A DNA stretch of 64,000 bases from Flavobacterium ginsengisoli (GTDB lineage Bacteria > Bacteroidota > Bacteroidia > Flavobacteriales > Flavobacteriaceae). Under the pieces are notes generated by a model that saw only the letters and a list, made by a program, of their open reading frames with translations, did not search any database and was not told the DNA's origin. Shown one piece after another: positions 18,653-30,617 of this stretch. Positions within the stretch are counted from its first letter, which is position 1; every line of letters begins with the position of its first letter. The stretch is taken from positions 2,737,001-2,801,000 of the forward strand of contig NZ_CP121110.1 of assembly GCF_029625315.1 (NCBI RefSeq). Reading direction: 5' to 3'. The translations under genes and the position numbers were made by a program.

Positions 18653-19025
18653 CGATTAAATCTTTATAAGCTTGATCAGATAATAAAGTATCAATTTCTG
18701 AAGCATCAGCAATTTTTATTTTAATCATCCATCCAGCTCCATAAGGATCTGAATTTACAGTTTCAGGAGCACTTTCTAAATCTTCATTAAAAGCAATGAT
18801 TTCACCTGTTAATGGTAAAAATAAATCAGAAACTGTTTTTACAGCCTCAACAGTTCCAAAAACTTCATCTTTTGAAAGTGTCTGATCTAAAGTTTCTACC
18901 TCAACATACACGATATCTCCTAACTCTTTTTGTGCAAAATGAGTAATTCCTACAGTTGCAACATCTCCTTCGATGCTAACCCATTCGTGATCTTTTGTGT
19001 ACTTTAAATTTGCTGGTATGCTCAT
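18645..19025 (-). CDS. gcvH: Glycine cleavage system H protein
   Basis: The 126-aa lipoyl carrier shuttles the aminomethyl group between P, T and L proteins in glycine breakdown. The lipoylation site is Lys63 in [14 protein letters not shown]; the N-terminal KYTKDHEWV and C-terminal GAGWMIKIK blocks are typical. Length is normal. Its 3' end overlaps the vanZ start. A TACATTTG box (plus 19067-19074) sits about 40 nt upstream and could be its promoter, giving a unit separate from sprA. Confidence 0.95.
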   Translation of the reverse strand: MSIPANLKYTKDHEWVSIEGDVATVGITHFAQKELGDIVYVEVETLDQTLSKDEVFGTVEAVKTVSDLFLPLTGEIIAFNEDLESAPETVNSDPYGAGWMIKIKIADASEIDTLLSDQAYKDLIGA

Positions 19026-19111
19026 AATAGTTGTGTTTGAAAATTGATAATTTAAAATTTAAGCCACAAATGTAATAATCTTCTAATGAAATCTAGTTTA
19101 GAAACTAAAAT

Positions 19112-22100
19112 TTAATTTCCGAAATTATAACGAAGTGTGAAACCTGATCTGATATTCGTTAAAGGGAAAGAAGTCGAAATAACTGCTTTCGAGAACGAAT
19201 GATCATAATAGAATATTGCTGTTAAGTTTTTACTGAAAGCATAATCGGCCGTTAATTTTAGAGTCCAGATATTCTGTCCCGCTGCCAACTGATTATTATC
19301 GTAATCTAAATATCGAACCAAAGTTTCATTATTTCTATATGAAAAATCAGCTTTTATGTTGATATCACTTTTAATAATTCCAGTAGGATTATCTGCTAAT
19401 CTCGACGAAATAATTACATCTTTAAAGCGATACCCTAGCCCTACAACATATTCTACTCCTCTTACTTCTGTCAATAAATTATTATCGAAACTCATAGACA
19501 AAGCACGGTCTTTTTTAACTTCTGTTAATAAACGGAATGAGTTTTTCAACTCAAAATCAACTCGAATAAGAGGACTAAACTGTTCTACTAAATTGACGTT
19601 AGACATGATTGTTTTATTAAAGAAATTCGTGTTTACATCCTGACCGTTTGGATTTTCTAAATAATCAAAATTTGATCTAAACTGGCTAATGGTGTAAGAT
19701 GCTCTATAATTATGCTGTAACGAAAAACGTCTGAAATGGTCTTTGAAATACTTATAACGCATTAAACCATTATATTTTACATTCCAGTTCGGAATAGGGA
19801 AACTTCTAAAAATACTTGTCGAACTGCTTGAAGCGTCTTTCCCTGTATAAGCCGCCATGAATGAAGGCAATAATACAGCTTGATTACTTTTTGAAAAACC
19901 AATAGGATAACCTTCATTGGCTACATAAATTTTATAATTCGGATCTGATTCATCAGGAATTGGATTATTTACATCTCCGTACCTAGGAATTTCTGCTCCA
20001 CCATAATGTTGTTCTGCCAAACGATTTGCAATAACTAAACGATTGCTTCTAAAATCATCAAACGCCGCTGATTCTGTTTCTGTACTTGTTGAAAAAGCCG
20101 TCTTAATCAAAACTGTAGAAATAGAAAACATTCCGTAACTGTATGGTGACAATGGCATATACTCGCCTGTATTTTGATCTACACTATATTGTTCTGATGA
20201 ATTTTCAGAATAAGCACGATCCATAGCCAAATCAACTTTCAAATCAGGCAATAAATCTACATTGGCCGTTACTTTCAAAAGTTTATTACTTACCTGTGTA
20301 AAGTTTTGGTTGAAGTTTTGATAACTAGTCAACCATCCGTTTTTAGTCGCTTCAAAACGCACATCATCCTGACTACCAAATACGAATCCTAACGAAGGTT
20401 TAGATGTGCCAAAGAAACCTACTCCGGAATATAACCTGGTAAAACTGTACCACTATTTTTAGTATAGTTAATTTGAACATTTTTAATACTGGTCAAAACT
20501 CCAATCAAACCATCATAAAAAGGATTACTACTCGTAACTGGTTTAGCTGTATTTACAATTTTCTCACCTGGTTTTGGTGGTGCCACAGGCTTAGGTTTTG
20601 CTGGTTTTCCTCCTGGCGTCAATCCTAAATATTTATACAGCGTATTCATATTTAATGTTGTTGACAATGTATTCGAATTCGCATTTTGCACTGTATTTCC
20701 TAAATCCCATGATACTCCATTATCATCGACATATTGAGAAAGTGCCGTTGAAGATCTTTGCCAGTTGTAATCTGCCGTATAAGAATAAGTCGCTTTTACA
20801 AAACTAAATATTGGAATTTTATTAATTGGAATATCATAATTTAAAACCAATTGTCGCAAATGCTGGTTTGGTATACCAATATCAAAATAATCGTCCCAAA
20901 TATTAAAATCCTGTTTTGGCGTATTATCGTCGTTCAAAAAGTTTCTTACAATATTATTAGACGCTGCTGTATAGTTTAATTTTAATGATTTTGTCAAATT
21001 AAATCCAAAACCATATTGGTAATTAAACGCAAAGTTTCTTCTATATAGCGGATCTAGTCCAATACCTTCTTCAACTTGTCTATATTGCTGACTGTTGCTC
21101 TGTCTTAAAATATTAGTATTAAATGAAACATTCGAAGGAAGATAATTAATATTAAAGTCACTTAACAATTTCCAATAATCACTTGTTTTCATGAATTTGG
21201 TTTGCTTAAACGGAACCACTTCTTTAGGTTGGAAAGTATAAGCATAATTAACAGAAGTATTAGACTGCTGATCTTCATAATTAGCAACTTCATAATCATG
21301 TCGTTCTACTTGATTATAAGATTGAGAGAACGTGAAGTTTTCTACATCATAAACATGCGGTTTCTGTTCTGGTGCTCTATCCTTTCTTACACCAATAAAG
21401 TTGATGCTTTTACGCTTAGTATAATCTATTGCTCGCGTTCTAATATTTTCTTTTTCTGCCGGATCTGTAGTTTCTTTAATCAATTGATCTAACTTGATAT
21501 CCTGATTAAAAGGATCGTATTCTGGCGTTATAACCTCTTCTCCAATTGCGTAATTAAATGGAAGATTAATACCCCATTTTGGAGGAAGCAGTTTTCCTAA
21601 ATTTATGTTTGTTACGATGTTGTACTGCTGAATATCTTCACGATCTCTTTCATTGGCTCCTTGTTCAAGAGAACCGAAACCAATTGTACTCTTTTTACCA
21701 GAAGCAGACAATGTCATCAAATCGGCCATATTGGTATCAACATTCAACAATGCTTGCCATACCTCCTTTATTTTCCAAATCAGACATACGAAGTTCGTTA
21801 AACCAAACCTCTCCCATAATATCTTTATGGTTTGTCGCACTTTTTACTCCGACCATTAAATTTCGAACCAAACCAAAATTCGGATTTCCTTTAATACCTA
21901 AAGTTAACTTTCCATCTTGGTCACCTCCTTCTACATCAGGATCTCGGTCAGGATAATAAATACCATTTATATCTCTTTTTGGAGAATTAATATCGATATT
22001 CATTCCTAGAACCTTCATTCTTGTCAATAATGACAGAGCAACATCAATATTGTTTTCTTCAAGCCAAACCTGATCTGGACTAATTGTACAAGATCCGCCT

Positions 22101-25100
22101 GTTCTTGTTACTTTTAACGGAATCTCGATTTGATAAAAGTTCTGGGTAAAATCGTTACCAAAACGAATAAATCCGATCATCTCGTCATCTAAAAGTTGCG
22201 TTTCATTTGGAAGTGATTCCGCGTGAAGGAACATTTTTAATTTTTTATATTGACGCATGTCAACACTTACATTTTTGAAAACTGCTCTAGAATCTTGATA
22301 TTCTAATCCTCCGCCTCCTATTCGCAATGCTAAAGATTGCTCATTTTGGTTGATAATTGTATTGTTATTGTACAACTGCTCTCTCTGAACACCTGGTGGA
22401 ATAACATAATTTACAGGACATTTTGTTCCATTTTCCTGAATATTTACAGCGGCAACATCAAATTGAGTTCCATCATCATCAGGATTTGTATCGTTTGCGT
22501 CTAATGTTCCTGTATACTTTCTCCATTCTCCTCTAACTAAATCTAAAGCTCCGAAACGAACCGTCATTTGATCATTAAATCCAGTCATAAACATACGCAT
22601 GAAACGAATCGATCTAAAATCGGTAATATTTCCAATAGTGTTTTGAGGTTTTGAAACAGGAATTTTAAACTGAATCCATCTTGCATTAGTTGTGCTTCCG
22701 TTTGGAAGGTCTACATTTTGAACATCTCTAATATCTGTAATATAATTTTCTCCAACCTGCATACCTGGTCTTACATCAATACTATATTCATAATAAGCAT
22801 TGATTGTACTCATGGTATTATCACGATTGATATCTTCAACATCTGGAAGAGTTGTCGACCCACGGTTTGGATCATCAATACTTACAGCAGAGTTTCCTTC
22901 AGTTCCGTTATATTGCTTATAACGTTGTAATACTCCTCCTTCTGTATTTAGAAAATATTTATAGTTGTCCGCTGCAGGATCTGCCTCTCCCGCATAATTA
23001 GTATAAATTGACCCTTCTCTTGCATCTGGCAAACCGTCTAAACCAACATCTTGATTTTTACGATTATCTGCATTGGTATCAAAAGCATAAATTAAAGACT
23101 GAGAAGCAGGTACATCTCCCCAAATTGGCTGTGGATTAACCATTACCTGATCTGGACCTAAACCATTTTCATATTGCTTTCTTCCATCTTTAAGAACGTC
23201 TTCAGAAACCTCTCCTAAATTGAAATAAATTTTTCCATTATTATTTCCCTGAGCCTGCCCTGTTCCAACATAAGGATCAAGCACCCAAAACTGAATGTAT
23301 TCGACATTTCCTTGCTCAAAGTTTGTAGAGTTTAGTGCACGCATAATTCCTCCAAAATTGGCTGAAGCGGGACTAGAACTAAAATTAGGATTATTGTTAT
23401 AAGGTCCTCTATCTGATGGATAGTATGTTAAATCTAGCGTATTAATAACCTGAATTTGTCCTTGTGCAATATCTGTATTTGGATAAAGTTCTTTACTATA
23501 AATTCTTCTTGTTGTATTTAAAGATAAATCATCGTTTGAAACTCCAGATGGTTTTGAAGTATAGAAAATCGGATCGATACTATACCACGACAATTTAGCA
23601 CGCTTATAGCCATACTCTAGCGTATTTGAGTTGGCATTAAAAGTATTATCTGTAGCAGAATTAATAAATGGTGTTGAAGCCAAACTCCATGCATAAGCAG
23701 ATCTCATATCAATTGTGGTCTGAGTACCTTCAAAATCATCAATATAAATAGTAGCTTCTCCTTCAAAATCACTTGCCTTTGGAGCATTTGGTTTCAAAAA
23801 TGCGACTTCTCCACGAATAGAAAGATTAGAAGGAACATCTGTATCTATATTTGGCAGTTTATTGGCCAATCTTGTCAAAAACGGAACTTCGGTTGAATAA
23901 TTTCCGTTAAAACCAAAAATAGTATTATTTACAGATTCTTGCCCATAACTTGATTTTTGAGTAAAAGGACGTTCTGTCATTTTTAAGAAAGTACCTCCAA
24001 CAACAAATTTTTCAGAAATTTTATGTTCGATATTAAATCCCATAAACCTTCTGGTTTGCTGACCAAAGATTGAATTGTTTTCTAAAGAAACCTCAATTGG
24101 AGTATTTGAAGCTTGAAGCGAAGGATCTAATATCTGTACTCTTCCTAATTGATAATCCACACTATAATCAATACCTTCTACAAGAACACGTCCTGCTGCG
24201 GTTACAACAACAGACCCTTGCGGAACGTTGAATGCTCCAATAGGAATACCATTACTTCCAGAAGATTTATATTTTCCTCGCAATAAGAATTTGTTTTTAT
24301 CACTATCCTGCAGTGCACCAGCTTGGGTATTCCTATACATGTTTCTAAATACATACTTCTTTTGATTCGCGTTGTATGTAGTTGGATCATTATAGCTTTC
24401 TCCAGAATTTGTAGTTTGTAATTTTTTAAACAAAAGCTCACCAAAAGGCTCTTTAGTTGTAAAAATAATTCTTGCATTCTGTACATCAACAGTTACTCCC
24501 GGAACATAATCGAAGAAACCATCTCCTCCCTTTTGCGGGTCATTAGTATAGTTTAACTGATCTAAGTTAAAAACATTTAATAATGGTGTTTTAGTAATAT
24601 AATAATTACTTGGATTAGGGTTTGTAGGATCATCATCTGGAAAAAGAGTTCCTTGAACAGGCGTAATATAATTTATTGGCGAAGGATCGGTATATAGAAT
24701 ATTAAGTCTAAAATCTTCTTGTTTGATTTGATAAGCTTGAGGAATTTGATAAACGTTTTTCATCATCAAGTTCCAAACTGGATTTTGAACATTTGTCAAA
24801 CTACTTTTCAGCATTTTCAAAACCAAACTTTGTGTTACGATTGCTTGATTAGAACTGTTGTTTCCTGTAACTACAGTTGCATCTACACCATCACTACCGA
24901 ACTCTCCTACTTGGTATGTTTTTCCTCCAACAGTATATTCAAATGCAACTGCTAAAATTTCATCGTTAGCCAAACAGCTTGCTGTAATGAAATGTAACCC
25001 AATTGTGCATTAAAAGTAAATTCATTTGTAGTTAATTTTCTCGCATTCTCTAGAATAGAATAATCAGTTCCCTCGTTTGTATTGGCGTTATTAAATCCAG

Positions 25101-26327
25101 ATTTTGCTGTTACAATTTCTCTAATATTAGAATTTAAATAACTTCCACCTTTTCCAATAGCTGCAGGATCATATTTGTTATTCGTATTATCAGTTGGAGA
25201 ATCTATAGGATTATTAAAAAAGCCAACTGGATCTGTAATTACAACAACTTGATTATCTGGAACACCAGAAACTTGCCCTTCTCCTAAATCCTGAAGCGCA
25301 ATAATATTTCTTAAATTGTTATTTGATGTACTTACTCTATTTTGCTTATTGGTAACCCATACTTCGATTCTTGTAACTTGAACACGGCTATCAATTAATG
25401 GATAATTTTTAAGAGAAGCGTCGTATTTATTTCTAAAGTATTGCGATAAGAAGAAATGTCGATCATTATCATAATCTAATGCAAATAAATCAAAGTTTTG
25501 GACTGTTCCTCCACCTTCTGCGACTATACTTTTAGTCTGAGACTTTTGTTCTGAGAAAACTCCTGTAACAGTTGTCTTACCAAATTGCGGCTGAGCCTTT
25601 ACACCAAATAAACTTTGTGCACCTCGAATTAAGGTACTATTTAAAGGCATGCTCACATTACCTACCTCAACTTTCTGAACAATATCATCTTCTGAAGGTG
25701 TGTAAGCAAGTTTAAATAAATTCTGAAAAGCAAATGTCGATTGTGTATCATAGTTGGCATTTACTTCCAAACGAGTTCCCACTTTCCCCATTAAACTCAT
25801 ACTGATCCTTTGATCAAAATCAAAAGTTAAACTAGATCTATTTCTTGGAGAGAATGAAGGGTTGTCTTGTTTAGTGTAACGCATACCCAAGTCCATTTCT
25901 ACTGATCCTGTGGGCTTTACATCTATAGTATTGTCGCCAAAAATACTTTCAAATAAACTTGAATTGATGTAATATCTTGGCAACAAATCTTTTTGGCTGC
26001 CTCAGCTCCATTTTTTTTACCGTCAATAGCATCAGATTTTTTTCTAAAGTAATCTCTTCTGGATTCTTTTAGAACTAAATCTTCATATTCTTTTGGAGTT
26101 AAAATTAAAGGGTAATTGATAGAGAAACCATCTACTGAGTTGGTGTAGATATAACGATCTGTAATAGGATCGTACCTGTAGGCAGAAAGCACAGTTGGAG
26201 GATCTCCAATCTCAATCTTACCAACCGAAAACTGAGTTTTAGTTGTATCTTGTGCCGGTGGTGTAATCTGTGCACGCAAAACATTACCGCAGAGCAATAC
26301 CAGCAACAAAATACAAATTTTACGCAT
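19112..26327 (-). CDS. sprA: SprA, outer-membrane translocon of type IX secretion (four apparent frameshifts)
   Basis: SprA (Sov) is the giant outer-membrane barrel through which T9SS cargo and gliding adhesins cross. A signal peptide (residues 1-19, ending VLRAQ) opens a protein of about 2405 aa once four single-base shifts are corrected. Blocks are in order: SFSPRNRSSLTFDFDQ and a long beta-rich middle, EATIYIDDFEGTQTTIDM, VWFNELRMSDLENKGG, then NVDTNMADLMTLSASGKKS and the closing SGFTLRYNFGN. Shifts lie near 25990-26000, 24971-24978 (GCTGC lacking C), 21752-21757 (GCAAGC) and 20424-20427. Real loss would abolish secretion and gliding, so artefact is likelier. It starts 25 bp after ruvA. 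Confidence 0.9.
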
Positions 26328-26352
26328 AGAATTCTTTTATATGAAATGAAAT

Positions 26353-26934
26353 TTATAAGCTTTTTAAGGCCTTTTTGATAATTGTTTCAACGGTAGCTTC
26401 AGGATCTTCTTTGACAATTCTTTCTACCACTTTTTCAGAAGCTTTTCGAACAAAACCTAATACTTCTAGAGCAGATAACGCTTCATCTCGATTTCTATTG
26501 TTTTGGACAGCAAAAACTTCGTCAATATCGTACAATTTAACAACTTTTTCCTTTAAATCAAGTATAACTCTTTGTGCTGTTTTGTTTCCAATCCCTTTTA
26601 TAGACTGGATTACGCCCACATCTCCAGATGCGATGGCGTTTATAATTTGCTTTGGTTCTATTGACGAAAGCATTGTTCTTGCAATTCCTGCTCCAATTCC
26701 TGAAACAGAAAGCAACATTCTAAAAATTTCTCGCTCAGATTTTTCGGCGAAACCATATAAAGTATGCGCATCTTCTTTAATTTGAAGATGCGTATACAAT
26801 TTTATATTTTCAGAATTTGGAATTAAGGAGAAGGTATGTAGCGATATATTTACCTGATAACCAACTCCTCCACAATCAATTACTACTTCTGTAGGATTCT
26901 TTTCTACTAATCTTCCCTGCAAATGTGCTATCAT
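26353..26934 (-). CDS. ruvA: Holliday junction DNA helicase subunit RuvA
   Basis: The 193-aa protein binds four-way junctions as a tetramer and loads RuvB (encoded at 51305-52327) for branch migration. Three domains are seen: an OB fold (1-62, MIAHLQGRLVEK, VIDCGGVGYQVNIS), tandem helix-hairpin-helix motifs (VSGIGAGIARTML and IKGIGNKTAQRVI) and a C-terminal RuvB-contact domain (~145-193). It lies between maeB and sprA, with 25 bp to sprA, so sprA is probably read from the ruvA promoter. Confidence 0.95.
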   Translation of the reverse strand: MIAHLQGRLVEKNPTEVVIDCGGVGYQVNISLHTFSLIPNSENIKLYTHLQIKEDAHTLYGFAEKSEREIFRMLLSVSGIGAGIARTMLSSIEPKQIINAIASGDVGVIQSIKGIGNKTAQRVILDLKEKVVKLYDIDEVFAVQNNRNRDEALSALEVLGFVRKASEKVVERIVKEDPEATVETIIKKALKSL

Positions 26935-26953
26935 AAATGTAATTTCTTAGTAT

Positions 26954-26988
26954 CAAATATAACAAAAATGCCATAAAACTACGACAAA
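26954..26988 (-). promoter_or_regulatory. Candidate promoter for ruvA-sprA
   Basis: On the minus strand, TTTG (26988-26985) and TATATTTG (26961-26954) are 23 nt apart, at the upper end of the Bacteroidota -33/-7 spacing. They lie ~20 nt before the ruvA start. Confidence 0.45.
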
Positions 26989-27012
26989 TTTGTTCAATCC
27001 TTGCTAGAACGT

Positions 27013-29307
27013 TTATTGTGCTATTTTATTCTTTTTACTTTCTTTTTCTTGTGCATCAATAACAGCAATAGCAGACCATATTAACCATTTCTTCAACGCT
27101 AGCGCCTAATTGGAAAATGTGAACTGGTTTACCCATACCCATCATGATTGGACCAATTGAATTCACTTTATACAATTCTTTTAACAATTTGTAAGTGATA
27201 TTTGCTGATTCTAAATTAGGGAAAACCAATGTATTTACTTTTTTTCCTGCTAATTTAGAAAATGGGAATTTCTCTTGAAGCATTTCTGGATTTAAAGCAA
27301 AATCTGCTTGAATTTCTCCATCAACAATTAACTCTGGATGGTTTTTGTGCAAGTAAGCTACAGCTTCTCTAACTTTTGAAGTACTTTCGCTAGTTGAAGA
27401 CCCAAAATTTGAGAACGAAACCATTGCTATAACTGGCTCAATTCCAAACATTTTTGCTGTTTTTGCAGTCATAATAGCAATATTAATCAAATCTTGTGCA
27501 GATGGATTAATGTTTATTGCTGTATCTGATAAGAACATTGGCCCACGAGAAGTAAGCATCATGTTTGCAGTTGCCACTAAAGAAGCATTAGGTGCTTTTT
27601 CTATTAACTGAAGCATTGGCTTAACTACTGAAGGATAACTTCTAGAATATCCCGTTACTACTGCATCTGCCTCTCCTTCGTTAACCATCATTGCTCGCAA
27701 AATAGTTTCTTTCGCGCATGAATTTTTCAGCGTCTAATTTAGAAACACCTCTTCTTCCTCTAGCTTCCCAGAATGATTTTGCAAACTTGTTACGTCTTAC
27801 GGCTTCCTCATCAGTTTTTGGATCGATAATTTCTAAATCGGCATCAAAACCTAATTCTGCTTTTAAATCTAAAATCTGCTCTTTGTTTCCTAGTAAAACT
27901 GGGAATCCGATTCCGTCTTCGTAAACAATTTGAGTCGCTTTTAAAACGTTTAATTGATCTGCTTCAGCAAAAACAATTTTCTTCGGATTTAATTTCGCTC
28001 GGTTTGTAATCAAACGCACCATTTTATTGTCGTTACCCATACGCTCACGAAGATGATCTTCATAAGCTGCCCAGTCTGTAATAGGATTTTTTGCCACTCC
28101 AGATTCCATTGCTCGCTTTTGCAACTGCAGGAGCTACAACAGTAATCAATCTAGGATCGAAAGGTTTAGGAATGATATATTCTTGTCCAAATCCAAGTTT
28201 CATTGCACCGTAAGCTACGTTTACTTGCTCTGGAACTGGTTCTTTTGCCAAAATAGCTAAAGCTTTTACAGCCGCCATTTTCATTTCTTCATTGATTTTT
28301 GTCGCTCTTACGTCTAGTGCTCCTCTAAAGATATAAGGAAAACCTAAAACGTTATTTACCTGATTAGGAAAATCTGAACGTCCAGTAGCCATAATAACAT
28401 CTTTACGAGTTTCTACAGCCAAATTATAGTCGATTTCCGGATTTGGATTTGCCATTGCAAATACAATCGGATTGTTTGCCATTGTTAATAACATTTCTGG
28501 CGATAAAATGTCTCCAGAAGATAATCCGATGAAAACATCAGCGCCTTTTACTGCCTCTTCCAAAGGAATTTTAGCTCCGTCAATTGCATATTTTAATTGT
28601 AAATCTGAAAGTGCAGGATTATCTTTAGTTAAAAGTCCTTTACTATTGTACATTAAAACATTTTCAACTTTTACTCCAAGTAAAACATATAAATCTGTAC
28701 ATGCAATCGCTGCCGATCCTGCACCAGAAACTACTACTTTTACATCTTCTGCTTTTTTACCTGCCAATTCAAGTGCATTGATTAAAGTCGCAGAAGAGAT
28801 AATTGCCGTTCCGTGCTGGTCGTCGTGCATTACTGGAATATCCAATTCTTCGATTAGTCTTCTTTCTATCTCAAAAGATTCTGGAGCTTTGATGTCCTCC
28901 AGATTGATTCCTCCAAAGGTTGGTGCAATATTTTTTACAGTCTGAATGAATTCTTCAACATTTTCGGTATCGATTTCTATATCAAAAACATCAATGTCTG
29001 AGAAAATTTTAAACAATAAACCTTTTCCTTCCATTACAGGTTTTCCTGCTTCTGGACCAATATTTCCAAGTCCTAAAACAGCTGTACCGTTAGAAATTAC
29101 GGCTACTAAATTTCCTTTTGCTGTATATTTATAAACGTCTTCTTTATTTGTCGCGATTTCTAAACATGGTTCTGCAACTCCTGGCGAATAAGCCAATGAT
29201 AAGTCTCTCTGGGTTGCATATTTTTTTGTTGGAACTACTTGAATTTTTCCTGGAGTTGGTTCTGCATGGTACAGTAACGCTTCTCTTCTTTTACTCTCTT
29301 TGTTCAT
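27013..29307 (-). CDS. maeB: NADP-dependent malic enzyme, MaeB type (three apparent frameshifts)
   Basis: It decarboxylates malate to pyruvate with NADP+, feeding NADPH and gluconeogenesis. The N-terminal half has malic-enzyme motifs ([37 protein letters not shown]). The C-terminal ~330 residues are a phosphotransacetylase-like regulatory domain ([33 protein letters not shown]). Three extra bases break the frame: GCGAGC at 28111-28116 and 27693-27698, and GTCTGC at 27071-27076 (coding-strand readings). Each fits an expected Ala-Ala codon pair. Removing them gives 763 aa ending [11 protein letters not shown], the usual length. A TATCTTTG box (29332-29339) lies upstream. Confidence 0.92.
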
Positions 29308-29331
29308 TTTTTTAGCATTTATTCTAGCTTA

Positions 29332-29339
29332 CAAAGATA
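29332..29339 (-). promoter_or_regulatory. Candidate -7 box upstream of maeB
   Basis: TATCTTTG on the minus strand matches TAnnTTTG 24 nt before the ATG. No clear -33 TTG is present at standard spacing. The same octamer precedes ruvB. Confidence 0.4.
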
Positions 29340-29402
29340 TAAGTCTTGTTTTAAAATGGCATCTTTTTAGCATTTTCTTTTTCTAAAATCTATTCGAATA
29401 AA

Positions 29403-29428
29403 TAAAAAAGTCCAATAGAAATTGGACT
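29403..29428 (-). terminator. Terminator after the CBS-domain gene
   Basis: AGTCCAAT AGAA ATTGGACT (29409-29428), followed on the minus strand by a T run, ends the transcript of the 29460-29885 gene before maeB. Confidence 0.85.
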
Positions 29429-29459
29429 CGTTTGAATTTTTATCGTTTTTAGGTGTGCT

Positions 29460-29885
29460 TTATTGAGAAATATAAGAATTCAAATGGTTGATCGTATCTT
29501 TTTGAATTTCTATAATTGCCTTCACTACATCGCTGATTGAAATGATTCCAACTACGATTCCGTCTTCGAGAACAGGCAAGTGTCTTATTCTTTTTTCGCT
29601 CATAAGTTCCATACAATCTTCAAGATTATCTGAAAGTTTTACTGTAAAAACATTACTTTCCATAATCTCATGAACAAAAGTTTCTTTAGAAGATTTATCC
29701 TTCAGAACAATTTTTCTGGCATAATCTCTTTCAGATAATATTCCTTTTAAAACGTTATCATCAATAATTAAAATTGCTCCAATGTTTTTTTCTCCCATAA
29801 CTTTTAACGCATCATAAACCGTTAAATTGGAGACAATAGAATATACATTTCTTCCTTTTGCTTTAAGTATTTGATCTACAGTCAT
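29460..29885 (-). CDS. Tandem CBS-domain protein
   Basis: A 141-aa cytoplasmic protein made of two CBS motifs (residues ~15-65 and ~78-130), with blocks NIGAILIIDDNVLKGILSE and MSEKRIRHLPVLEDGIVVG; a Bateman module that usually binds adenosyl nucleotides. There is no fused catalytic domain, so it may be a free-standing regulator or energy sensor. It is transcribed alone, ended by the hairpin at 29403-29428. The partner is unknown. Confidence 0.88.
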   Translation of the reverse strand: MTVDQILKAKGRNVYSIVSNLTVYDALKVMGEKNIGAILIIDDNVLKGILSERDYARKIVLKDKSSKETFVHEIMESNVFTVKLSDNLEDCMELMSEKRIRHLPVLEDGIVVGIISISDVVKAIIEIQKDTINHLNSYISQ

Positions 29886-30060
29886 AATGAAAAATTTTTA
29901 GGTTTATAAAGTTAAAACAAAAACAAACACGATCTACAGCGAAATCGATTTTTTAAAACATAACTAATTCATTTTAAATATAATACACAAAAATTAAGAT
30001 TTTCAAATTTATAGTGTAAAGAATGAATTTGTTTAGAATTGTTTTTTGAAGAAATTTAGA

Positions 30061-30275
30061 TTTTTTAACGTTTACCAACCAGAAACTCCTAGTGGAGTTT
30101 TTTCATTTTTTTATAACCATTAAGAATGCCTCAAAGGAGCATAATATTTATAGTAGAGAAATTATAATAAAAGAAAAAGCTCCAGAGGAGCGACATATCA
30201 CCCCGCTGGGGCTTTTGGATGGGATATAATATCTTTTCTATAAATATTTCGTCCCGCTGGGACTTAGGAAATAAT
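30061..30275. repeat. Intergenic element of serial short hairpins
   Basis: About 200 bp hold five short inverted repeats with 3-4 nt loops: AAACTCC/GGAGTTT (30083-30100), imperfect GCCTC/GGAGC (30128-30140), GCTCC/GGAGC (30179-30191), CCCC/GGGG (30201-30211) and GTCCC/GGGAC (30251-30263). AATATTTATAG follows the second hairpin on the plus strand and the fifth on the minus strand, so the element looks like inverted units. From memory, hairpins of this wording recur between Flavobacterium genes, but copy number cannot be seen here. There is no ORF. It lies downstream of the XRE gene and may end its transcript. Positions 29886-30060 hold no feature I can name. Confidence 0.6.
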
Positions 30276-30283
30276 AATTTTAG

Positions 30284-30526
30284 TTATGAATTTTCTAAAA
30301 ATATTTTACTGATTAAAGCTGCCGACTCTATCTTCAATGCATCAGCTATTGAAAAAAGCAAACTGATGGAAATATTTTGTTCTCCTTTTTCAATTCGTTG
30401 AATAGTCCGCACATCAACATTGCACAATGTTGATAATTGTTCTTGTGTAATGCTTTCTTTTTGTCTGAGTTCTTTGATTAATATACCTAATCTAACAATT
30501 TCTAACTCGTATTTATTCTTTTCCAC
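30284..30526 (-). CDS. XRE-family transcriptional regulator
   Basis: An 80-aa protein that is almost entirely a Cro/C1-type helix-turn-helix: VRLGILIKELRQKES, then the recognition segment ITQEQLSTLCNVDVRTIQR and IEKGEQNISISLLFSIADAL. It starts with GTG at 30526. A promoter (TTG 30559-30557, 18-nt spacer, TAGATTTG 30538-30531 on the minus strand) would put transcription almost at that codon, so the message may be nearly leaderless. It is divergent from the unknown gene at 30618, and a 22-bp palindrome lies between them. Autoregulation and control of the neighbour is an inference. It has no toxin partner. Confidence 0.85.
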   Translation of the reverse strand: MEKNKYELEIVRLGILIKELRQKESITQEQLSTLCNVDVRTIQRIEKGEQNISISLLFSIADALKIESAALISKIFLENS

Positions 30527-30530
30527 AAAT

Positions 30531-30559
30531 CAAATCTATCAAACTGTGTCAAAAAACAA
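30531..30559 (-). promoter_or_regulatory. Promoter of the XRE gene
   Basis: TTG at 30559-30557 and TAGATTTG at 30538-30531 (minus strand), with an 18-nt spacer, match the Bacteroidota consensus. The -33 element touches the palindrome at 30558-30579. Confidence 0.5.
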
Positions 30560-30579
30560 CACGACATATATGTCATGTT
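30558..30579. promoter_or_regulatory. 22-bp palindrome, candidate XRE operator
   Basis: A perfect 12-bp core GACATATATGTC (30563-30574) extends to 22 bp with one mismatched pair (AACA...TGTT outer arms). It sits between the divergent XRE and unknown genes and overlaps the XRE -33 box, as expected for an autorepressor site. Confidence 0.5.
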
Positions 30580-30617
30580 AAAATTTAATATTACTTTTGT
30601 TTAAAAAAAATCTTACA

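Noticed and set aside
19112..29307. Programmed ribosomal frameshifting in sprA and maeB
   Set aside because: Shifts go in both directions, lack slippery heptamers and pseudoknots, occur up to four times per gene, and share the GCWGC signature with unrelated genes.
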